Assembly: GCA_023132365.1 (NCBI GenBank)
Contig: JAGLYJ010000072.1
Location: forward strand, 1 to 5,638
DNA: 5,638 bases
Source: Mycoplasmatota bacterium
GTDB lineage: Bacteria > Bacillota_I > Bacilli_A > Izemoplasmatales > Hujiaoplasmataceae
Direction of reading: 5' to 3'
This document shows positions 1 to 5,638 of this stretch, piece after piece. Made by a program: the position numbers and the translations under genes. The notes beneath the pieces were generated by a model. The model saw only the letters and a list, made by a program, of their open reading frames with translations. It was not told the origin of the DNA and made no database searches. Numbering within the stretch: the first letter of the stretch is position 1; every line of letters starts with the position of its first letter.

Positions 1-1391
1 CATCATCAGATGATTTAGGAACATCAATTCAATCATTAGTATTAGGAACAGACTTCATTACAAAATTAGAAATAAAATCATTATTAGACGCGATGAATGT
101 TCTAGGTATTATTGGAGATTTAACTACATTTGATGGAAATATTGGATTAACTGCTTTATTAAAATCATCTGAACCAATAGATTACGGAACAAATCAAACA
201 ACCGTTCTTGCTAGTGCGATTATGCATAGAACTATTACAGATCAGATTGTAGATTTAAGTTTAGGTGGAGCACCGGCTATTATCTTGCCTGATACTGATT
301 TTGATAATATTGATATTGATGCTGTTGTATCAACAAATTACTTCATCCTTAAAACTGAAGTGAAAAGTTTAATCAACGCAATGGACGTATTAGGTGTTGG
401 TGGTAACCTATCAGGATTCGATGGATCAATTAATCTTACTGTCTTGGCTGATCCTACAGCTCAAAACACACTATTAGTTTCAGCAATCATGCATGCAACT
501 CTATCTGATAAATTAATTAATACTACATTAGATATTCCAGATACAGATATTAATAGAGTAGTTACAATTAGAGTAACTAATTCTGGAACTGAATTTATTG
601 AAGCAACAGAAATGAAAGCCTTACTTGTATCTCTTGATATGTTAGGTTTAACAAGCTTCGGCTCAATGGGATTAGATATTTCTAACATTTACGGAAAAGA
701 TATGTCTATATTACTAGCTTCTGCAACAATGCAAGCTACTATGTCGGGTGAAATTTTACCACAAGCTGATACATATGCAATTGCTTCATCAGGAGACTTC
801 ATTATTCCTGCTGCACTAAGAGAAGACATTGCCATAGCTACAGTAGCTGGCAAATGGATTGAAAGAGATGAATTGATAGAGTTAATCGAAGCCTTTGATG
901 TAATGGGGCTTGGTGGATTCAATGTTAGTATTAATGCAAGTAGTTTCAGTACTTATAATCAAACACAAATTCATGAAATACTAGAAAGTGTATCAATGCA
1001 TCTTTCAATTGAGAAAATGATTAAGAGTAATACAAATGTAAATGCGTTCATTCCGGATGTATTAACACCAGATGTAGTTGTCGATACATACTACACATTA
1101 ACTGATATCGTATCACCAGCAGAAACTGAATTATTCATCTTAGCTGTAAACGTGCTTGGTGGAGATATATCAGGTGATATTACTTCGGCAGCATTAAGTG
1201 CATTAACATATACTGAACAACAAACAGTTCTTGCTTCATATATCGTAAGATCTAAGTTGTCAGTTGATTTAGCCGACGCAATGGCTTCAAATGGAGATCC
1301 ATATGATGCTTCAGATTACGAAATTGTTGGAGACGCAGCTCCGGTATGTATTAAATATACCTCAGCACTTGAAGCTCTAGCTCACATTTAG
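1..1391 (+). CDS. Large repeat protein, C-terminal part (5' end outside window); paralogue of the next gene
   Basis: The reading frame is open from the window edge (first full codon at base 3) to a TAG stop and gives 462 visible residues. The first ATG, at base 93, is not the start: it lies inside a repeat unit, the codons before it encode the expected unit beginning (TDFITKLEIKSLLDA), and there is no ribosome binding site. The visible part is five divergent repeat units starting at bases 48, 333, 585, 852 and 1086. Each has a helix-like segment (pattern TEIKxLLxALxVLG), a variable D/N/S-rich stretch, a second helix-like segment centred on SxIMHATxS, then an IP motif and a beta-like stretch. 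The last unit ends with the signature DLxxAMAxNGxPxxAxDY, followed by AP and SAxxAL, shared with the downstream gene. Composition is acidic with one visible Cys (PVCIKY, near the C-terminus). By analogy with the downstream gene it is probably a membrane-anchored surface protein with a CvpA-like N-terminus (inference). Function is unknown; adhesion or a surface-layer role is only a guess. Confidence 0.9.
   Translation, partial: SSDDLGTSIQSLVLGTDFITKLEIKSLLDAMNVLGIIGDLTTFDGNIGLTALLKSSEPIDYGTNQTTVLASAIMHRTITDQIVDLSLGGAPAIILPDTDFDNIDIDAVVSTNYFILKTEVKSLINAMDVLGVGGNLSGFDGSINLTVLADPTAQNTLLVSAIMHATLSDKLINTTLDIPDTDINRVVTIRVTNSGTEFIEATEMKALLVSLDMLGLTSFGSMGLDISNIYGKDMSILLASATMQATMSGEILPQADTYAIASSGDFIIPAALREDIAIATVAGKWIERDELIELIEAFDVMGLGGFNVSINASSFSTYNQTQIHEILESVSMHLSIEKMIKSNTNVNAFIPDVLTPDVVVDTYYTLTDIVSPAETELFILAVNVLGGDISGDITSAALSALTYTEQQTVLASYIVRSKLSVDLADAMASNGDPYDASDYEIVGDAAPVCIKYTSALEALAHI
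48..1391 (+). repeat. Five divergent protein repeat units, ~78-95 residues each
   Basis: Unit starts are at bases 48, 333, 585, 852 and 1086. The central motif reads IMHRTIT, IMHATLS, TMQATMS, SMHLSIE and IVRSKLS in order. The first helix motif reads EIKSLLDAMNVLG, EVKSLINAMDVLG, EMKALLVSLDMLG, ELIELIEAFDVMG and ELFILAVNVLG. Unit length varies from about 78 to 101 residues, with the last one longest because of the C-terminal extension. The DNA copies are well diverged, so this is an old protein-level repeat and not a recent amplification. Confidence 0.88.
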
Positions 1392-1399
1392 AAAACAAT

Positions 1400-1439
1400 A
1401 AACAAAAAGCAGTGATTTAAATATCACTGCTTTTTGTTT
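1400..1439 (+). terminator. Strong intrinsic terminator after the truncated repeat gene
   Basis: A perfect 17-bp inverted repeat (arms 1400-1416 and 1423-1439, loop TTAAAT) begins nine bases after the TAG stop. The GC-containing core GCAGTGAT/ATCACTGC is followed by TTTTTGTTT and preceded by the complementary AAACAAAAA. It could therefore end transcription from either strand, though no minus-strand gene is seen here. It separates the two paralogous genes into distinct transcription units. Confidence 0.9.
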
Positions 1440-1451
1440 GCTCGTATTACT

Positions 1452-1479
1452 TTGAAATTCGAATAATATATAGTATAAT
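1452..1479 (+). promoter_or_regulatory. Sigma-70/SigA-type promoter of the 1300-residue repeat gene
   Basis: The -35 hexamer TTGAAA (1452-1457, five of six matches to TTGACA) is separated by 16 bp from a perfect -10 TATAAT (1474-1479). Transcription would begin near base 1486 and leave a leader of about 30 A/T-rich bases before the start codon. That leaves no room for a riboswitch or attenuator. The promoter lies directly after the upstream terminator, which supports independent expression. Confidence 0.75.
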
Positions 1480-1503
1480 TAGCATAATTAATAATTATAT
1501 AAT

Positions 1504-1510
1504 AAGGAGG
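1504..1510 (+). promoter_or_regulatory. Ribosome binding site AAGGAGG
   Basis: A full-strength Shine-Dalgarno sequence lies five bases before the ATG at 1516. It fixes the start codon of the 1300-residue gene. Confidence 0.9.
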
Positions 1511-1515
1511 AGTAT

Positions 1516-4500
1516 ATGTTCTTAGCTACAGATTTAAGTTTTCTTTCACAACTAAATCTAATTTTTTATGTAATCTTAGGTTTCGCTATCCTTATAGGTT
1601 TTGCTAGAGGGTTAAAGAAAACTTTATTTAGTTTTATAACAATGGTAATTTTTTATGTTGTTTTCTTCTTAACAATAAATATGGCAGTAAATTTCTTGTG
1701 GACAGTAGAAATGCCTTGGTTAGGCCAAACGCTTTCTAATGTTGATTCAAGTTTAAGTGGGTTTACCTCTTTTGAAGGAAGCCTTGATTCCTTGATTCAA
1801 GTTGCTATTGGAGGAGACACAATTGATTTAGCAAGTAGTTCCGAAGCAGTTATTGCACTTGCGACTGGATTATTTCAATTTGCATTAAAAATTGTATGGA
1901 CAGTTTTGTATTTTACAGTAATTTTATTAATATATAAACTTATCTGTTTAATTATTAGAGCAATTTTCTTTAAAACCAAAAAAGGTGCTAGTAAGAACCA
2001 TGGATTAGGAGCTTTAATTGGTGCACTTAACGGTGTAATGGCATTATTTGTATTTATGATAGTACTCGGTGGTGTTATGTCAGTTACAGAATCTGTTACT
2101 GTACTATTAGATAGCGCACCAGATGCGACTACTTTATCCTATGAAGGTTCATTTAGAGGATTTGATAGTGATTTTTCAGTAATACCAATGACTACAACAA
2201 CTACAGAATTAAATACTTACGTTGAAGATTTACAGGGAATGGTCGATGGTTATAACAATAACTTGTTTGTTAAACTAGCAAATAATATAACTACGGCTTC
2301 AAGCATTAATGCTGAAGTTGAAGTTCCACTGCATATTGATTTATTTGATAGGGTTCTTTCTTTTGACTACGAAGACACTACAATAGGTTTAAGATATGAA
2401 CTAGCAGTCTTCTCAGTAGCCGCAGCTGTAATCCTTGAATCTGATTTTATTGATTCAAATGAAATCACAGACATTACTGGAGACGAAATTAGAGATTTGT
2501 TTTCTGAATTAAGCCATTCAGAATTATTGGTTGGCTTAATGCCAGTCGCTATTGAAATGGCAGCGGATATTTATGAACAAGATTTAGATATTGAAATGGA
2601 TGATTTATATGCTATTGATTTTGAAACTGAATTAGCTAATTTAGGTTCAATAGCTGGTGGATTATTTGATATATTGAATGGGGCTGGATTCATAGGTGGT
2701 TCTGGCTCAGTTGATCAAATTACTATTGACGGCGACGCGGTTAGAGATATTTTTGAAGACGTTGCAGGTAGTGATGTAATTCTTTTGATTACTGAAAGCC
2801 TACTTTTCCCAATGTTAGAAGAACAAGAAGGTGGTTTTTCGGCTATTATAACCGTTCCAGATACACTTGATATAGAAGCTGAGTATTTAGCTTTAGGTGA
2901 AATATTCGCAGAAATAATTGACGCTGATATTTCATTTAGTGATTTTGAAAATGCTGATGTTGGAGTATTGTTAAATGCTGTTGCTGAAGTAGATTTATTA
3001 GTTTTACTTGAATCACAGCTTGTTACTGAGGCTTTAATAAATATCTTAAGTGGTAATACAGAAATTGAAGGATTAGATATTTTAACTATTCCAAGTGGAA
3101 TTGAATGGAGAGACGTTGGCGCTGTTGACGGAGAATTAAGAAAAGTTTTAACAGCATTAAATAGCTTCATTGATTCTGCAGGAGATTTAGATTTTGATAA
3201 TCTAGATGTTAATACATTAACTGATTTAAGTGATCAAGCAATTGATGATTTCTTTGGTTCATATATTATTAGAGCTACAATTAGTGATATTATTTCTGAA
3301 ACAGCATTAGGTGATGTTCTGCTAACTATCCCAGATTCAGTATATGATAGCTTGGGATATTTAACTGAAACTGAATTAGTAAGCGTAGTTCAAGCGGTTA
3401 AATTAATATTAACAGATGTTGGTAGTGATTTTGATATCCTTCAAGCACTAGATTTAACTGATAGTGATATGGATACTTTACTTGCATCAGATATACTTCA
3501 CGCTACTATTGGTAAAGAACTATATGATTTAGGTGCATCTACATTAGTGATACCAAGTACAGCAGAGGCAACTGTAGTGGTTGATTCACTTAATCAAATA
3601 GTTATTTCAAAAACTGAAATTAAGTCTATTCTAAAAGCTCTAAATGTATTAGATATTTCTAACTTAGATACAATGAGTTTTGATGCATCGATTATGTCTA
3701 ATTTGGAAAATGTTGGTCAAACTGATCTTGATGATACAAAGATAAATACATTATTAGGTTCTGAAATTGTTCACGCAACTGTATCTGATATGATACTAGA
3801 TTTAGATGGTGGAGTATTAGAAATACCTACACTTGACCCATTAGGAGTTGAAATTAGATTTACGGAAAATACACTTGAATATATATCTGTAGCTGAAATT
3901 GGAAATATTTTAAAAGCTTTATATAGAATAGATATAACAAACTTCAATAGTATTGATTTTGAAGACACATCATTATTATTGAGTAATATGGATGATTTAC
4001 TTATTTCAGGTATTATTCACGCTACAGTATCTCAGTTTTTACTTGATTTAGCACCATTAGTAACAATTCCAGAAAGAGATTCTACTGATAGCTTAATTAT
4101 AATATCTCAAGGTTCAACTAGGTATATTGATAGTGATGAAATAAGCAATATGCTTGATGTTCTTGATTATTTAGGAATGTCAGATCCAACTAGTTTTACA
4201 TCAAGTTTTGATTTAACACAATTTGATGATGAAAGCGAACAAAATTTATTACTATCAAGCGCAATTATGCATGCTAGTATTTCTAAAATTATGTTTGATT
4301 TATCAGATGATGGCATCTTCATAATTCCAGAAGATAATGAATTAGATACAGTTGAAATAATTGTATCATATGGTTCAGTTGGTCATGAAACTGATTATGT
4401 TGTAAAAGATGAAATTAAAGCAATGATAAATGCATTAAATGTAATGGGATTGGCACAATTAAATTCTATTAGTGCTGAAATTAGCGCTTCATCATTCTTA

Positions 4501-5418
4501 GATAATAGCACTATAATACTTGATTCTAGCTCTTTACAAGCTACATTGTCAGAGCAAATACTATCAGCTGCTTCAGCTGATATTATCATTCCTGATTCTG
4601 TTAAAACAACTGTTGGAACTGTGAATTATGTAAACAAAGTTGAACTACAAGCGTTTATGGATTCTGTCAACACTCTTGGTGGAGATAATTTTGATACCTT
4701 TAGTTTTGTTTCGAATGATATTTTTGGAGTTGCTGATTTAGACACTTTCTTTAATTCAAAAATTTTACAAGCTTCAGTTTCTACAAAAATACTTCCAAAC
4801 GCAACAACTGAATTAACTGCTACAGCTAATACGTTAATTGTTCCAATATTCTTTAGAGAAGCAATTACTGTTGAATCAGTTGGAGACGTTATGATAGAGA
4901 AGACTGAACTTGTGAATTTACTTGAGTCTCTAGATGCATTGGCATTTGATTTTACAGGTAGTGTTTCAGGGGATGTATTTACTGGAATGACTGGTCCTGA
5001 ACTTGACACAGTATTAGAAAGTGGTTCAATGCACATTACCTTTAATTATATGTTGCAAAATAACGCTGCTTTAACAATACCTAACAAAGCATTAGTTGGA
5101 GAAGTTATTACAGGAGAAATCTATGATGTTGCAAATGTTGTAATAGCAACAGAAATCAGAGATTTCATCTTAGCTGCTCTACAACTTAGTGGGGATATTA
5201 ATGGAGCTATTACATTTGCTGATATTACAGGATTATCGCAAGCAGAAAGAGATGTAGCAATCACATCAATGATAGTTAGAACAATTATTACTGACGACTT
5301 AACTGCCGCTATGGCTCTAAATGGAACCCCATTTATTGCTGCAGATTATGTAAGTGGATCAGCACCTCAATTCTTACTTTATAGTTCTGCTAAATCAGCA
5401 TTAGATACTTTATACTAA
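1516..5418 (+). CDS. CvpA-like membrane protein with giant extracellular repeat region (1300 aa)
   Basis: The start is set by AAGGAGG five bases upstream; the stop is TAA. Residues 1-190 look like the CvpA (colicin V production) family: helix 15-30 followed by the basic turn RGLKK, helix 37-61, an outside loop 65-118, helix about 119-147, a basic turn KTKKGASK, and helix 165-190 with the glycine-rich GALIGALNG motif. Basic turns inside place the remaining ~1100 residues outside the cell. Residues about 191-529 form an acidic linker with weak helical repeats. Nine repeat units follow, starting at residues 530, 614, 694, 787, 868, 959, 1037, 1124 and 1203. The exported part is rich in D, E, S and T, poor in K and R, and has no Cys; the only Cys in the protein is in helix 3. 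CvpA proteins are usually around 160-200 residues, so this is a very unusual extension. The gene is a paralogue of the truncated gene upstream and has its own promoter and terminator. Membrane and surface location is well supported. The repeat function is unknown: adhesin, surface coat or cell-cell contact protein are guesses. Confidence 0.93.
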   Translation: MFLATDLSFLSQLNLIFYVILGFAILIGFARGLKKTLFSFITMVIFYVVFFLTINMAVNFLWTVEMPWLGQTLSNVDSSLSGFTSFEGSLDSLIQVAIGGDTIDLASSSEAVIALATGLFQFALKIVWTVLYFTVILLIYKLICLIIRAIFFKTKKGASKNHGLGALIGALNGVMALFVFMIVLGGVMSVTESVTVLLDSAPDATTLSYEGSFRGFDSDFSVIPMTTTTTELNTYVEDLQGMVDGYNNNLFVKLANNITTASSINAEVEVPLHIDLFDRVLSFDYEDTTIGLRYELAVFSVAAAVILESDFIDSNEITDITGDEIRDLFSELSHSELLVGLMPVAIEMAADIYEQDLDIEMDDLYAIDFETELANLGSIAGGLFDILNGAGFIGGSGSVDQITIDGDAVRDIFEDVAGSDVILLITESLLFPMLEEQEGGFSAIITVPDTLDIEAEYLALGEIFAEIIDADISFSDFENADVGVLLNAVAEVDLLVLLESQLVTEALINILSGNTEIEGLDILTIPSGIEWRDVGAVDGELRKVLTALNSFIDSAGDLDFDNLDVNTLTDLSDQAIDDFFGSYIIRATISDIISETALGDVLLTIPDSVYDSLGYLTETELVSVVQAVKLILTDVGSDFDILQALDLTDSDMDTLLASDILHATIGKELYDLGASTLVIPSTAEATVVVDSLNQIVISKTEIKSILKALNVLDISNLDTMSFDASIMSNLENVGQTDLDDTKINTLLGSEIVHATVSDMILDLDGGVLEIPTLDPLGVEIRFTENTLEYISVAEIGNILKALYRIDITNFNSIDFEDTSLLLSNMDDLLISGIIHATVSQFLLDLAPLVTIPERDSTDSLIIISQGSTRYIDSDEISNMLDVLDYLGMSDPTSFTSSFDLTQFDDESEQNLLLSSAIMHASISKIMFDLSDDGIFIIPEDNELDTVEIIVSYGSVGHETDYVVKDEIKAMINALNVMGLAQLNSISAEISASSFLDNSTIILDSSSLQATLSEQILSAASADIIIPDSVKTTVGTVNYVNKVELQAFMDSVNTLGGDNFDTFSFVSNDIFGVADLDTFFNSKILQASVSTKILPNATTELTATANTLIVPIFFREAITVESVGDVMIEKTELVNLLESLDALAFDFTGSVSGDVFTGMTGPELDTVLESGSMHITFNYMLQNNAALTIPNKALVGEVITGEIYDVANVVIATEIRDFILAALQLSGDINGAITFADITGLSQAERDVAITSMIVRTIITDDLTAAMALNGTPFIAADYVSGSAPQFLLYSSAKSALDTLY
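1558..2085 (+). other. CvpA-like four-helix membrane domain
   Basis: This segment encodes residues 15-190 of the 1300-residue protein. Features resembling the Colicin_V/CvpA family are the early helix ending in GFARGLKK, the hydrophobic second helix, and the late GLGALIGALNGVMALF segment (family pattern roughly lGxxxGxxxGxxxxx). Four hydrophobic segments with basic residues only in the two cytoplasmic turns give an outside N-terminus and an outside C-terminal region. The family assignment rests on pattern similarity read by eye, not on a profile search. Confidence 0.7.
2473..3102 (+). repeat. Second, weaker helical repeat between membrane domain and main repeat array
   Basis: Residues 320-529 contain three loosely similar segments: ITGDEIRDLFSELSHSELL (from residue 320), ITIDGDAVRDIFEDVAGSDV (from residue 402) and ENADVGVLLNAVAEVDLLVL (from residue 478). 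Each runs into a hydrophobic helix-like stretch (LMPVAIEMAADI, LITESLLFPML, LESQLVTEALINIL). They share F/L, S/D and LL spacing but lack the HATxS motif of the main array. This may be a stalk-like helical region; similarity is weak. Confidence 0.45.
3103..5415 (+). repeat. Nine divergent protein repeat units, 78-98 residues each
   Basis: Unit starts are at bases 3103, 3355, 3595, 3874, 4117, 4390, 4624, 4885 and 5122, a spacing of 234-279 bases; the last unit is 98 residues. The central motif reads IIRATIS, ILHATIG, IVHATVS, IIHATVS, IMHASIS, SLQATLS, ILQASVS, SMHITFN and IVRTIIT in order. Most units carry an IP (or VP) motif 10-25 residues later, and the first helix pattern is E-I/L-x3-L-x-A-L-x-x-L. 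The ninth unit carries the C-terminal signature DLTAAMALNGTPFIAADY, then AP and SAKSAL. Confidence 0.9.
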
Positions 5419-5428
5419 TAAATAAATT

Positions 5429-5455
5429 GAGGAAGATTTTCTTCCTCTTTTTTTT
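5429..5455 (+). terminator. Intrinsic terminator after the 1300-residue gene
   Basis: The inverted repeat GAGGAAGA/TCTTCCTC (5429-5436 and 5440-5447, loop TTT or a five-base ATTTT if the last pair opens) is followed by eight T residues (5448-5455). It begins 10 bases after the TAA stop, a classic Rho-independent terminator. Confidence 0.93.
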
Positions 5456-5464
5456 GTGCATTCA

Positions 5465-5473
5465 TGTTATAAT
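5465..5473 (+). promoter_or_regulatory. Extended -10 promoter (TGTTATAAT) of the lipoprotein gene
   Basis: TATAAT (5468-5473) is preceded by TGT, giving the extended -10 motif TGnTATAAT. A good -35 is missing: 17 bp upstream lies TCTTTT, inside the end of the preceding terminator. The extended -10 probably compensates. The leader would be about 20-25 bases. Confidence 0.7.
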
Positions 5474-5492
5474 ATAACCTCAAAAGATTACT

Positions 5493-5498
5493 GGAGGG
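5493..5498 (+). promoter_or_regulatory. Ribosome binding site GGAGGG
   Basis: A strong Shine-Dalgarno sequence ends four bases before ATG 5503 and fixes that start codon, although only a partial gene is visible. Confidence 0.85.
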
Positions 5499-5502
5499 TT
5501 TC

Positions 5503-5638
5503 ATGAAAAAATTTATTCTATTTCTGATTAGTTTGGTATTTACATTTGGTATTATAAGTTGTGGTTTATTCCCAGTAGCGCAAACTGCAGAGAATACTAC
5601 AATCATATCAACGACTATATCTACAACTATATCTACAA
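5503..5638 (+). CDS. Lipoprotein, N-terminal part (3' end outside window)
   Basis: This frame begins at an ATG with a GGAGGG site and an extended -10 promoter, and is open to the window end (45 full codons). Residues 1-20 form a typical lipoprotein signal: basic start MKK, hydrophobic core FILFLISLVFTFG, and lipobox IISC with Cys20 as the predicted lipidation site. The mature protein would start CGLFPVAQTAENTT and runs into a Thr/Ile/Ser linker with the four-residue repeat TIIS-TTIS-TTIS. A low-complexity linker right after the lipid anchor is common for surface lipoproteins, where it spaces the functional domain from the membrane. The functional domain is beyond the window, so the substrate or role cannot be named. 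It follows two predicted surface proteins but has its own promoter and is not in an operon with them. Confidence 0.85.
   Translation, partial: MKKFILFLISLVFTFGIISCGLFPVAQTAENTTIISTTISTTIST
5599..5638 (+). repeat. 12-bp tandem repeat in the lipoprotein linker
   Basis: Three consecutive 12-base copies, 5599-5610 ACAATCATATCA, 5611-5622 ACGACTATATCT and 5623-5634 ACAACTATATCT, are followed by the start of a fourth (ACAA) cut off by the window end. The unit is a multiple of three, so gain or loss of copies would change linker length without shifting the frame. Copies 2 and 3 differ at one base. Confidence 0.75.

Noticed and set aside
93..95. ATG as start of the first gene
   Set aside because: It lies inside a repeat unit, has no Shine-Dalgarno sequence, and the frame is open with unit-like sequence to the window edge.
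489..494. Recurrent palindrome ATGCAT (also at 4267-4272)
   Set aside because: It is simply the codon pair for Met-His in the repeat motif and has no sign of being a regulatory site.
1480..1503. Riboswitch or attenuator in the leader of the 1300-residue gene
   Set aside because: The leader after the -10 is only about 30 A/T-rich bases, too short for a structured regulatory RNA.
2715..3170. Minus-strand open frame of 151 codons, and similar antisense frames at 461-922, 3771-3968, 4395-4589 and 4626-5036
   Set aside because: They lie fully opposite well-supported repeat coding sequence, are Ser/Ile-rich mirror translations of its codons, and no ribosome binding site or promoter was recognised for them.
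3103..5415. CRISPR-like or transposon-related repeat array
   Set aside because: The spacing is 234-279 bases, the DNA copies are diverged, and the periodicity is at protein level within one continuous reading frame.
5415..5606. Minus-strand open frame across the second intergenic region
   Set aside because: It runs through the terminator, promoter and the lipoprotein start on the other strand, and its translation shows no recognisable domain or signal.
1..5638. Mycoplasma genetic code with TGA as Trp
   Set aside because: All five Trp residues seen in the two large genes are encoded by TGG and no gene needs TGA read-through; in a very AT-rich code-4 genome TGA would be expected to dominate.

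Overview
This is an AT-rich window (roughly one third G+C by eye) with everything coding on the + strand: two large homologous genes and the start of a third. All Trp codons in the two large genes are TGG, and no internal TGA needs to be read through. The standard code therefore fits. With the low G+C, strong AAGGAGG ribosome binding sites and compact T-rich terminators, this suggests a low-GC Firmicute or a Mycoplasmatota lineage that keeps the standard code (Acholeplasma- or Izemoplasma-like). This placement is inference; no marker gene is present.

Layout: (1) bases 1-1391 hold the 3' part of a gene cut off by the window edge. It encodes at least five units of a roughly 78-95 residue repeat plus a distinctive C-terminal end. 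(2) Bases 1392-1515 hold a 17-bp perfect hairpin terminator, then a promoter (TTGAAA, 16 bp, TATAAT) and an AAGGAGG site. (3) Bases 1516-5418 encode a 1300-residue protein. Its first ~190 residues form a four-helix membrane domain resembling the CvpA (colicin V production) family. The remaining ~1100 residues form an acidic, cysteine-free region predicted to lie outside the cell, with nine copies of the same repeat unit. (4) Bases 5419-5502 hold a second hairpin terminator, an extended -10 promoter and a GGAGGG site. (5) From base 5503 to the window end lies the start of a lipoprotein gene with a clear lipobox and a Thr/Ile/Ser tandem repeat.

The two large genes are tandem paralogues. Their last three repeat units match each other position by position, better than they match their own neighbours, and both end in the same C-terminal signature. 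This points to duplication of a whole gene whose repeat array had already diversified. The truncated upstream gene probably also has a CvpA-like N-terminus, but this is outside the window. Each gene has its own terminator, and the two downstream genes have their own promoters, so they look like separate transcription units. All three products are predicted to be at the membrane or cell surface, so this looks like a surface-protein locus. The biochemical function of the repeat unit is unknown; I do not recognise it as a named domain.
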